A stretch of DNA of 64,000 nt from Epiperipatus broadwayi. Its lineage: Eukaryota; Onychophora; Udeonychophora; Euonychophora; Peripatidae. Under the pieces are notes generated by a model. That model saw only the letters and a list, made by a program, of their open reading frames with translations, did not search any database and was not told the origin of the DNA. Position 1 is the first letter of the stretch. The number at the start of each line of letters is the position of its first letter. This document shows positions 37,596 to 49,292 of the stretch, piece after piece. Both the position numbers and the translations under genes were made by a program. Location of the stretch: the NCBI GenBank assembly GCA_028023455.1, contig JAQFVV010000018.1, forward strand, positions 6,659,800 through 6,723,799. Reading direction: 5' to 3'.

Positions 37596-40393
37596 CACAT
37601 GTACAAATTAAAAAAACAAAAGACTGAAATATAAGGTTTGATTATATAAAGAATTAAATAATATATATAAACTTGTTTTAATAAATTATTTATCTTCAAA
37701 TTTATATGTAACATTTTATATAAATATTGAAGTAATAAAAATGTTTCATTAATATTTTATTGTATAACTTGTTGTATGAAGTTTCCATTTTAAAATTATA
37801 AAGAAATCATTAAATTGATAAACAATTAAAACGATTTGTTTTATAAAGATCATGTTAGTTAAGACTATCCAACATCATTAAAAAAAGATAAACTATACTT
37901 TTCTAAATGAAAAATTAGTTTACAATGCTTTCTTTTAATTTTTGATAATCCCCCACCCCCTCAAAAAAAAAAAAAGCTAACAAACTTCAATCATAACTTT
38001 TATTTTTAATTTTTATCATAAAAATTAATAGAAAAAAACCCCTAAAATAATATAATAGTATATCAAAAATAAATTTACATCATTAAGGTAACACTTATTT
38101 TGTTAGTACTTTTTATGCAAAAGCTAACATTGGTGCTTGTTTAATTCATATTTTTTGTTAATTTATGGTTTTAATTAAATATATTATTTGACATATCATC
38201 ATGTAATCTAATTATTGCTGTAAACTCTGACAATATCTTAAGTTTATATCTTGATATTACTAAGCTTTAATAATTGTAGAAATGCTTATAAACCAATGAC
38301 TTTTGCAGCATAATGTCAAACCATATTTATTGATCTTTTTTATAACTTATCTAATTACTAGAATGTGATCTATTACCCTAAAACTGCTTTTAAATCCAGC
38401 TTCTTCTTTAAGTTAATTAGAATCCAAACTTCACTGTAGATGGGTTATAATTATTTTGGTAAATATTTATTGTATGAAACTGATAAAAATAGATAGATCT
38501 GTAATTTTTAATATTTTCTTTACCATATATTTTTCGTAAACATCAATGCTACTATTGCATTCTTCAAATCATTTAGTTCAACTTTATCATTTAGATATTT
38601 TGTATATAACTTTACCAACAATTTTTCTATTGCATCACAACTGTATGTCTCATTTTATTTAAAATGCTGGGCATATTACTAATCGTAATTATTTATATAA
38701 CTCTTCCATTTATTTCAATATCTCTCTTTTTTTAAAATAATAGTTCTATCTTTTCTTCTTATTGTTGAAACAATTTTCATTCTAATACCAAAATGTTAGA
38801 TTGAAATATTAAGAATGATATACTATATTACCTCAACAATTCACAAAAAGAGGAGAATAAAAGCTAAAAAATGTCAATGCATTTGCAGTATTATTTAAAT
38901 CATACTTTTTAATAGTTATTAAAAATCAATAATTTTTATTATATTAGAATAATTATCTGAAAGGGCTAAAAATAAGCATTAGAAAACATTGCCTTTTAAT
39001 TCATTTAACCAGACAATAGAATAATGTTCAAGATATGACATTTCATCATTACATATTAGTCAATCATTGATTTACTATGAAAGGCAGTTTATTATAGAGT
39101 TTCAACACTTTAAGTTTATTCAACATCAACAGATGAATAAATCAAATGAGAAGAAATGGATTTTTAAAATATGATTTTTATTAGGAATTTACGTTTTTCT
39201 TTTCAAAGAGGTATTTATTTCCAATATAAAAGATGCATTGCATCAGAAATAGCATCAATATTTTTTTTGACAGTACAATAGATACTAAGTAAGGTAGTAT
39301 GAGCATTCAAGTTTTTAAACTATTGGAAAAGTTTTAGAAATCTGTAGCACATATTTGAGTGTTGAATCATCTATAGAATAGAAAAAAAACATCACTCAGA
39401 TAGCTTTGATCAGAAAAATAGACTTCAAAAAAATTTAATATTTAATCCATCATGATATAATTTGCAATAATCTTCTAAATGTAATTTGACTGCAGTTAAT
39501 ATTTAAAAACGATAATATTTAAATAAGTCCTGACATTTGAAAAAAAAAATGCTGTTAGTTGCTTAAAGAGTTATATGACATTGGTTCACCCTTTAAATTG
39601 ATTATACTGACTTTCACTTCACTCATCTAATTCCATAACATTTAGTTCTGAATCTAAGTTTGCTACTTTAGATAAATAATATTATGTTGATCATTAATAT
39701 TTATGGTAGATTAAATCTTTATTGGTTGTCAAAAAAAAACAACAACTTCAAATTATTAAAGATCTCAAAAAACAATGGATTAATTTGTCATATTCTACTT
39801 TCACTTCTTGTTGTTTTTCCATATATAAAAAAAATAGAAAAAATAAATTTTAATTCAGCAATACATTTATTATGTTTAGAACTGAAGCTTGAAAAAAAAC
39901 TATCTCTTTCTTTCACACACACAGAGAGATAAAAAAGAGAGAGGAATAAACGACAAATAGTTCTTTCGTGAAATCTTGAATTTAGGGATTGAATAAAGTT
40001 AATGAATTCTAAGTACAGGCATTCAAGATAAAATTTTGATTAACATTAATTTATGTTATGGAAGTGGTCAGAAAATAATCATATGAAATAAGATGAATTA
40101 ATAATGAGAAAAAATATTACAATCAAGTATACATGCAATGATAATAACCTGCCATATATTCAAAGTCTACTAGCTTATTTTATAGATAGTAGGACTTTAA
40201 TATATGATTAGAATAATCCAAATATAAAACATCTTTCACAGACCAAAAACAAAATGAAACACATTTTTATAAAATGTGTAAGTACATATAGATTATAGGT
40301 GAATCAGTATGAGTTAGTAGCCATGACAAATAATGTTAAGGCAAGTCATATTATAATCAAAAACTTTTATATTATCATATGTGTGATTTACTT
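37596..40393. other. AT-rich intergenic DNA
   Basis: No gene or element recognised. There is a poly-C tract at about 37950. Confidence 0.5.
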
Positions 40394-40504
40394 TTTTTTT
40401 TTCTTTCTCATATGTCATAGCATCGGCCGGGACGCGAACCCACAACCGTCTGCAACCAACTACTTGCTTGCAAGGCAGATGCGATGACCTCTCGGCTAAC
40501 AACA
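40394..40504 (-). mobile_element. tRNA-derived SINE, copy 3
   Basis: Third member of the family. The minus strand has A-box GTTAGCCGAGAGG (about 40488-40500) and B-box GGGTTCGCGTCCC (about 40430-40442), with a T-rich run at 40392-40408 representing the A tail. A possible 8-bp target duplication, ATTTACTT, lies at 40386-40393 and 40505-40512. Confidence 0.85.
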
Positions 40505-40512
40505 ATTTACTT

Positions 40513-42494
40513 ATTTTGAGTGCACAAGTCATATGGTTTTCTATATAAGATATAGTATATTTATGTACTGATTAAAATGTATATTGTAAATTACAAACTT
40601 TTTCTGAGACTTTTCTAACATGAATTTCAAGAGATCTACAAAAAAAAAATAATAATAAGTTAGTGATGTATAAAAAATTAGTAAATTATTAATGAAAGTA
40701 GAATTTCTATAGCAGCAGAGTCAGGTATTTTTACAATTATTAATAATGACAGTATGATCATAGTTAAATGTTCTTAAAGTATATTACTGAAGAGCAGTGT
40801 ATTTGGGAAAAAGTATTTATAAAAATCATGTTAAGCTTATGATGAAAAAGGTTTCTCATGTTAGGCTATTTGTACTTGAGCAATATAAACATAATGCTGG
40901 AAAAGTTGAAAAAAAGACAGGTGGGTGAGACAACAAACCAAGGATTTCTATGCTGCTAGTTTTATGGAACATATAATGTTAGAGAGGATAAGAATTGTTT
41001 ACACTTCACAAAAATAAGCAATTTCTTTATTGAAAATTTTAAACATTTTAAGAATTTTATCTGACAAGTTGGTTATACATATATATGCATATGATTTGGT
41101 TTCCCTTTATTGAAAATATTTGCACACTCAAATAAGAGATTAATCTCAAGTAAATAATTGATTAATTAATTATGTGAATTTCATGACAAAATGCACTTAA
41201 AATATTATTTTTAAAATACAATAGATAATTTACCTTTTGTTGAATCTGTATAAAAACACAATTTGAGAACAAATTGAATTATTTGATAAGAATTATTTGT
41301 AATTAAAATTAATGTTAATTACATTTGAAGTATTAATTAATTAGAAATAATAAATAAGTAATTAAATAAGAAGTTTTAATTGAAAACATCAGTTGATTTT
41401 GCATCACTGTGAATCTATAAAGAAATATTTTGCTGTTAAAAAAGGAAGCTCGTATTCTGATTTGATTTTGAAATAAAATAAAGTCATGGAGACAAAATAT
41501 AATAGAAGAGAGCAGCAACCAAAAGCTTAAAAGCAGCAGACAGCTCATTTTTCGAATTATCTCTAATTAAAGAGAGAGCAAGAAAGCCAGGCAATCAATG
41601 TCTTTAATTATTATACACTTTACCAGCATTTTAGTATTGGGTGTTACGAATTACTCGAGTTTCCTAAATAAAAAGAAGACTAGTACAGATAGACTATCAT
41701 TAATCCAAAATACTTGAATTTGTGAATTTTTTGGGTTTGATTAGTGATAAACAATTCAACAATAATTATAAGCCCAAACTTTGCAAACAATTTATATAAA
41801 CACTTTTTACTATCTATAGTTTTGTAGGTACTATATATATATGTAAATACTTTTTGTATATTGCATAAATTTGTTTTAGTAATTACAACATACTTTAAAA
41901 TGCAGAATAAACTTATATTTATATAAGCACAAAATTTTTATATAGAAGCAATTAAAACAAGGAATCAAAACAATAGTTAGTTATTTTGTTATAATAGTTT
42001 TCAGATTAGAAGATTTTGGATTAATAGTTAACTACTTATATATTTTCTCTTTGTTTAAATTTTGCAAGCAGAAATTAATATATTTAAAATTTTATCTCGT
42101 TATAAAAATTCACAAATAAAATAGCATTTTTGAAGTTTCTGAAGTAATAATGTAAAAAGTGGGCAGCCTTAATTAAATAATAAATGAATTTGCAATGAGT
42201 ATAAAATAATAATACACAAAGTGGATTAAGAGAATTTATTTTTAAAATTTTTAGTTAATTTTTATAAAAATTCATTTGGAAATTAAATGATGAAAAAAAA
42301 TCACAGTTATATTTAAGATTTAACTGAACAAAATATAACAATGTAGATATTTTCAAACATTTTGCATGACTAAAAGTTATTTTGATAAGTTTAAAAAATT
42401 AGAATAATAGAAACAAATTTCTTTTTTTTAAAACAAACTTATTAATTTCATACACCACATAACCACCGTTTCTTATGCTTGCTCATAACTATTA
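40513..42494. other. AT-rich intergenic DNA
   Basis: No supported feature. Confidence 0.5.
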
Positions 42495-42852
42495 TTAAAA
42501 CAGGCAAAACTCTCCATACAGTAGTGTCACTCAGTGCAAGCCAGAGTAATCAATGGATGACAGAAGGCTTGTGCATAAAATCCCTATCTAGTGCCTACTC
42601 ATCCAATATTCCCAGACTAGTTTCTGGCTTGTAGCCTTCATCAGTGAGGAGTCTTAAATCTGAGGGTGTATCTGAGAGTGCTCTCAGATCCAAGGCTCCA
42701 CACTGATGAAGGCTACAAGCCAGAAACTAGTTTGGAAATATTGGATGAGTAGGCACTAGATAGGGATTTTATGCACAAGCCTTCTGGCATCCATTGATTA
42801 CTCTGACTTGCATTGAGTGGCACTAGTGTATGGACAGTTTTGCCTGTTTTAA
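42495..42852. mobile_element. Foldback DNA element with TTAA ends, arms 152 bp
   Basis: Left arm 42495-42646 and right arm 42701-42852 are near-perfect reverse complements. Outermost are TTAA|AACAGGCAAAAC and GTTTTGCCTGTT|TTAA. A four-base TTAA target is typical of piggyBac and Kolobok elements, so this is probably a non-autonomous member. The 54-nt loop contains its own perfect hairpin (ATCTGAGAG-TG-CTCTCAGAT, about 42670-42689). The inner arm sequence (GACTAGTTTCTGGCTTGTAG and GCCTTCATCAGTG) is related to the foldback at 63.3 kb and the half copy at 9.4 kb. Confidence 0.88.
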
Positions 42853-45000
42853 GTTTTCATACATTTCAATTTAGAATATAATTAAAGTTAAAGAGAGAAC
42901 ATATTACAATTGACAATTGGGAGAGAATTTTCGAGATTAAGAATCCATCTGTGAGGCAGAATTATTATTTTTTATGCTTTCAGCTGCAGCAATTTTATGA
43001 GAATGTTTCTACCTTTTCTTGTAAGGTGAATCAGTTGGTGACTCATTCTATTTCATTACTATTGATGCAAACTATGTTCCAATTAGAGTAGATTACTGGA
43101 GCAGAATTGGTTCCCTAGTAGTAGATTGGCTCACATTATTGTGTTACTAAACTCTTACCATGGAGTTTTTAAATCCTCTGTGATATTCTGTTCTGGTTAA
43201 GAAGTTACCTTTGTGTTAGATATATACACATTATTGAATGATATATGATGTATTATAATTGTTGCATAAGCAGAAGCTAAGTGTTAGAACTTAAGCACTT
43301 ATGATAATCTAATATTATTTAGATAACAAATATCAAAAAGTGAATAATTAGATAGACAGAAAGTCAAGTGATATTTGAGTACTACTAGTGTAGAGTTGCA
43401 TTTCAATCAAAAATATTTGGTTCAGAAGACTGCTGCTCTACTACCAAGCTAGGTTGTATAGAGCTAAAAATAATCAAATAATCAGTTTCTCAGAAACTCA
43501 TGTGTCATTCAAGGATCAAAGTGACAGAAAATTTAGCTCTGAAGTTAATCATAAAATCAGAAGCTAGTTAAGTGAATTAAATGATTGAAAAAAAAAAAAA
43601 TCTGAGAATTATATCTGATATTTAACTGAATGAAAGTTTAAAAATTGACATAATTTCAGGTATTTTATGCAATTAAAAATTAAACTAGTGACTGAATCCT
43701 ATATCTGTGATATAATGTCTATAAAGTAATTAAAAGTATGGAATATGTGTTTTATAAGAAAATCATAGTTTGAATATTAGACAATATGTGTAATTTTTGT
43801 TGTTGTGAAACTTTAACAAATCAAACTGCAATTGATTTAAAAAACTTTATATATATATGTTGTTATACATTTTTATAGTTTACACATATAGAAAAATACT
43901 AAGCATTTATATGTGAATGTGATTTTTTAAAAATATAACTATTGATATATTATTGAAACAACTTATTTCTTTTTCTTGTTACAATTGTATTAGAACTTGG
44001 AATAATCCTTACATTAGTTGTTTAATTTAAGATGAACTTTTTGAGTTGACAGTAAATAGCTCAGGATTTGAATAATCATAACAAAATAGTTCATATGCTA
44101 ATGAAAACATGTATTTGGCTATATAACAATTGCAAATGGTAACAAACCTATCACTGTCAATGAAGACTATTTTGAGAAATGGATGACTTTTACGATCATA
44201 TTTTACATTTTTTATAATCATTTGTAAACTATTTATTTATTTATCATTATTAGTATTGCCTTGCACAAACATATAAAGCAGAAATATGACCAAAAGACTA
44301 CTAACTTATAATAGGTTTATTAACCTATTATATTTTAATAATCATTGGATGAAGCATTCGTGTTTGTATAGGTGAATAAACTGTTATGTTTAATAGACTA
44401 CATCATAAAAGAATTCAAAGCATCATAAAGTAGTTTTTGCCAATATGTTTAAAATTTAACTTTCATCAAATCTAAAAATGTTTTTTTTTTTTTTTAAAAA
44501 TAAAAGTGAACGTTCTTAATTGAAAAAAAAAAAACAAAACAAAAAACAACAACAATGTTTTTCAAGAAGAAATGTTTTTTTTTTTTTAAAAAAATTTTTT
44601 TAAAATAAAACTATCTATCTCCTACATCACATAGAAATTCCTGTGCATATCAATGATTAGAATGCAATTTAAATACAAGGATAAATTTAATTAAAACAAC
44701 AACAACAACACTTTATTAACTAACAAAATAATATACAACAACAACATAATTTTTAAAGAAAAAAAAAGAAGCCCAACAATATATAAATAAAATATTCAAG
44801 ATTTAAATTCTCTATTTTAAATTCTTAACTATTTTTACAAAAATTCAAACTTCATTTATATTTTTCCGAATAATTAACTATTTAACAGTAATTTTTATTC
44901 ATTGTTTCCTTTCATCTCTAGGAATTGACAGATTTACCAGTGACCCTATTGTGCAAGAATTGAGTCACTAACATGTTTAATTTATGGTAATACTGTAATC
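42853..45000. other. AT-rich intergenic DNA with long homopolymer tracts
   Basis: The stretch 44470-44620 is dominated by T and A runs of 10-15 bases and (CAA)n/(CAAAA)n units. An AAC microsatellite lies at about 44695-44712. No gene was seen. Confidence 0.5.
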
Positions 45001-45008
45001 ATCTATGC

Positions 45009-45503
45009 CATGGGTGGGCAAGTGTTTTGGCTCGAGGGTCAAAGAGGTTGGCGGAGGGCTGCATCAGGAATCACTTTGTGGAAGCGAAGGTTAGCAGAGG
45101 CCACCTGTTTTTTTTCATGACACAATAAACACGCTGCTTTATTACCTGTATTACCAAAGAAATATTTGTTTGTCCATTCTTCATTAAACACATGACATTC
45201 ATCACTGATTTTACATTTTTTCGGAAGGTTCATAGTTTTACTAAAGTTGGAAATATATATATTTGCTAATGCAAAGACAAAATTGAAATTAATCAGATCA
45301 ACTGGAAAAGCACTGCACATCGTATCTACACTGCACATGTGTATTGACGTGGCCATCCTAGTGAAAAATACGAGATGATTCTTTGGCCATGCATGGGAAG
45401 GAAATCTTAGTTCAAGGTGGATTTTCCTGATTGTCTTGGCAAGCTGCATAAAAACTCTTAGTTGGCCGCATGCAGCCCATGGACCATTATTTTCCCACCC
45501 CTG
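45009..45503 (-). mobile_element. Internally deleted hAT element, 495 bp
   Basis: The ends CATGGGTGGGCAA (45009) and TTTCCCACCCCTG (ending 45503) are inverted with mismatches. They are flanked by a perfect 8-bp duplication, ATCTATGC (45001-45008 and 45504-45511). Inside are subterminal CGAGGGTC and GGCCGCATGCAGCCC blocks like those of other hAT elements. The only coding remnant is the N-terminus of a BED-finger transposase. A deletion has joined this remnant directly to the far terminal region. Confidence 0.94.
45039..45233 (-). pseudogene. N-terminal remnant of a BED-finger hAT transposase
   Basis: From the ATG at 45233 it reads MNLPKKCKISDECHVFNEEW and then YFFGNTGNKAACLLCHEKK. This matches the start of GTF2IRD2/ZBED-type transposases, with the Cys-x2-Cys half of the BED-like finger present. 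Soon after NLRFH, near 45085, the protein runs into the terminal non-coding region of the element. The second zinc-binding His and the whole catalytic domain are therefore missing. It is a different family member from the 0.8-3.8 kb element, because the ends and N-terminus differ. The frame upstream of 45233 is open but not conserved. Confidence 0.87.
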
Positions 45504-45511
45504 ATCTATGC

Positions 45512-46989
45512 TATTCTGTCAAAGGCAATATTTAGCAAAAATTTTATATATATGATTCCTCAATTTTTTTTAATAACAAGGTTTGCAAATATGATGGATT
45601 ATCACATTATGTTAAATTATGGGAAATTTGTCATTATCGTTGAAGTAATTTCCTATCTATTCTATATTCTCATGTTTTTCTAGCTGAGCATAATCATGCA
45701 TGTATTAGTGAACATAAGTGGAAAAACAGAAAAATATTAGGTAGAAAAGAAAAAGTAAAAATAAATAATAATAAAAAGCTATTCACATACCAATGGTAAA
45801 TAAATTCGTAAGTCAACTTATTGAGAAAATCTATAATGTTTGGAAACCATTCGTTAATCTTGCTTTAAAAAAAAATTTTTTTTTTTTAAATTATGGGTTT
45901 CTTATAAATGTATAAAATTTCACAAACATTAGCTTCTGGAAAAATAGCCTAATTGTCTAAAGCATTATTTTAAATTCATGAATCTAAAAATTATGTGTTC
46001 ATTTTCTGGGCTCAACTATCATTAATCAGACCAAGAAGAAAGGAGAATGTTATTCAAAAATTTGGATTCTATACTAATGTGTATATTATTAACAGTTGAA
46101 TGTATTTGTAAAAACAGAAATAAAATTTGATTTTTTTAACAAAATGTTTAACAATTCAATTAGATGATGGAAATATTCCAACAAATTTCACCATATGAAT
46201 GAAACCTTTGAACAAACATTATAATACTTAAAAGTAATTATAAAACAAAAATAAACACAATCACATACAATGAAAAAATCACAAACTCAAACCCTAATGA
46301 TCATACAGTATTACATAGAAATTGACATTTTAATTAAATTATAAGCATTTATTTATTTCATCATTCTTTTCATTGACTTTTTTCATCTGAAAATATTTCA
46401 ATCAAAATATCTCATGTTTTTTGGCTACTTTCGCATCTGCAATGGAAGCAACAACCCATTGTATTTATCATACTTCAGAACAATTTATTATAAACTCAAT
46501 AATAGAAATTAGATGTTATGCTATTCAAATTCCTAGATTAATCGCTGGATATTGACCTTGGTCAATGAAGTGTGTGTTGCATCCACACATCTAGCAGTTG
46601 TGTTCATTTCTTTTATACTATTCAAACAAACACTATGAAAAAAATTACGTAACAATGGTGATATATTTCATTGATTTCAAGTGAGTATATTTTGTTATTT
46701 GAATATCAACAATGTGTGGTATTTTTTTATATTTATGCATATTTGTTCTAAATTATAAGATTTCTTGAATCTGTAGTTCAGGAAATATTACTGTCTTATT
46801 ATGGGTAACTTTTCTGTCAATAGTTCTGTTAATATAGTTTAATTTTAATCATATATTTAAATCTATAGGATTAATATAATTTCAAACAAACTATTATAAA
46901 GCTGATTAAAAAGACTTGATTTTATTAATATCTATAAATATTTCTGAAATTCAAATCATTCTTTTGTAAAAAAAATATTTGCATGGATT
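45512..46989. other. AT-rich intergenic DNA
   Basis: No supported feature. Confidence 0.5.
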
Positions 46990-49292
46990 ATTTAAGAGTT
47001 AAAGTTTTAGATTATGAATCTATTTAATGAGAAAAATGTTAAACAGAAATAGACATTGGAATTATCTTATTGAAGATACAGAAGAATTGGGCTATATTTT
47101 GACTAATCTTAATAAATTCAACACAGGAAGTAATCATCAATTAGCCAAATGTAAAATACATGTTAATGCAAAACTCGAGAAACAAAAATTATTAAGAAAA
47201 ACAATACTCACATTTGACATTCCTAATCTTCTTAGTGCATCATTTTTATACATTTTCATATTCCTTCTTTTCTTCATAAATTGTCTTGTCTTAGTAGAAA
47301 TTTTACTGGTCAATTGCTCTTTTTTTTAACCTGCTATGTTTGTTGCAGTTTTTAAAAGTGTATCATTTATCTTCCTTTTAATTGTATTCAAATCTGAATC
47401 ATGTTCAAAATCTGTTAGTATTTGAAAACAATTTGCAAGTTCTATAGAATCATGTTCAAAATCTGTTAGTATTTGAACATGATTCAGATTTGAATACAAT
47501 CAAAAGGAAGATAAATGATACACTTTTAAAAACTGCAACAAACATAGCAGGTTAAAAAAAAGAGCAATTGACCAGTAAAATTTCTACTAAGACAAGACAA
47601 TTTATGAAGAAAAGAAGGAATGTGAAAATGTATAAAAATGATGCACTAAGAATGATTGAATACCTCAACTTTTGTAAAACAGTGTAAAAAAGAGTAGATA
47701 GTGATATAAGAAAGTATAATTGTGAATTAGCTATAGAAGAGAATGAGACTAAGAATGCAAAATTCCTCTTGGTATTTGTAGAAAACTTAATTCTGTAATG
47801 AGAAAAAAAATATAAAACTATTACTAAAGATAGAAATGACATCATGGAATGTGTAGAAGGATTCTTTCAAGAATTATATAGCAATAAAGAACATGGAAAA
47901 GTATCTCATACAATTACCATAGATTTTAAATGAAAAAATGAGACATATAATTAAATTTATGAAGAAGGGAAAAGCTCCAGGAAATGTACCAGATGATTGG
48001 AAAAATGCAGTATTAATATATATTAAAAATTACAGACCTATCAAATCTTTTATCAGTTCTATTCAAAATTTTTCCCAGAATAATTACAACTTGTCAACAG
48101 TGAACATTGGATTTAACCAATCAAAAAAACAAAACAAAAAACAAACAAGCTGGTTTAGAAGTGATTTTAGTACAGTGGATCATATCCAAATACTGAGAGA
48201 AGTTATAGAAAGGATCAATAAATATGAGTTGCCATTATGATTTGGATTTGTAGATTATGAAAAAAACATTTGATTCTATAAGCATTTCTTCAGTGATTAA
48301 AGCATTGGATCATCAAAGTATAGATTCAGGATATTACCATATTCTGAGGAATATTTATAAAAATGCAATAGAATACATAATATTAAAAAGATTAACATTG
48401 AAAAGTTATGTATGAAAGAGTGACTCCATATCTCCAAAATTTTTTACAGCAGTGCTTCAAGAAGTATTTTGTGGATAAAAATGGGAATCTAAAGGAATAA
48501 AAGTAGATGGAGATTATTCAAATCATCTAGATTTTGCAGATGATGTAATTGTTTTTGCAAATAATGCTGTAGAACTTCAGGAAATGTTGCAGGAGTTATC
48601 AGATAAAAGTAGGAAAATAGGATTAAAGGTAAATGTTAAAAAGACTAAAGTAATATTCAATGGATTTTCTCAAAAGAAAAAATAAAGATTGATAATGATG
48701 AGTTAGAATAAGTTAACAACTACAAATACCTTGGTCAGATTATTATTACAGATGGAAACATAATAGATGAAATTAATCATAGAATTAAACTTTTTTGGAG
48801 TGTTTTTGGTAGAAATAATTTAATATTAAAAAGAAATATGCTTATGAGTTTGAAAAGGAAGATTTTTAATAAATCTGTTCTACCAGTTCTTACCCATGGA
48901 TCTGACTGAGACTTGGATACTTACCAGAAGAGCAATACAGAGACTTCAGACTATTCAACAAAGTATAGAGATTATGCCTGTTAGGAATAATAATGAGAGA
49001 TTGAAAATAAAATACATGGATCAGAGAACAAGCAGCTGTTACTGGTATCATTGAAAGAATTAACAGACTGGGTGGAGTTGGGCTGGACATATTGTTAAAT
49101 GAAATAGTAACATATGGACTGTTGAAATCTTAAACCAGATTTTGAGACTACATGTGAGGTGGATGGATAAAATAAGGAAGTGTTCTGAGATGTTGTGGAG
49201 AAAAGAGCCTAGAGATTAAAGAAAATGAATTGAACTTAGAGAGAACCTTATTAGGCAATAGATCGATAATGGTTGAAAATGATGATGATTAA
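46990..49292 (+). mobile_element. RTE-like LINE, 5'-truncated and decayed, with endonuclease end, RT domain and 3' end
   Basis: It opens with the C-terminal end of an APE-type endonuclease: YILTNLNKFNTGSNHQLAKC (about 47090-47150). The usual Ser-Asp-His box reads SNH, so the catalytic Asp is lost. A palindromic rearrangement follows (47230-47651). Linker coding QFMKKRRN leads to the RT: GKAPGNVPDDWKNAVLI (about 47970), a YxDD-class box LDFADDVIVFANNA (about 48527-48568) and GLKVNVKKTKVIFNG (about 48622-48666). YKYLGQIIITDG lies near 48720, then a C-terminal region with several stops. It ends SIMVENDDD near 49265-49290. The catalytic Asp pair is intact. The layout fits the RTE/BovB group. Confidence 0.85.
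47230..47651. repeat. Palindromic rearrangement inside the RTE-like LINE, arms 177 bp
   Basis: Left arm 47230-47406 is an almost perfect reverse complement of 47475-47651. The right arm is in coding orientation and the left arm is the inverted copy. The 68-nt spacer holds a direct repeat (AATCATGTTCAAAATCTGTT at about 47398 and 47448). Because the arms differ at very few sites, the rearrangement is young relative to the decay of the element. Confidence 0.93.
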
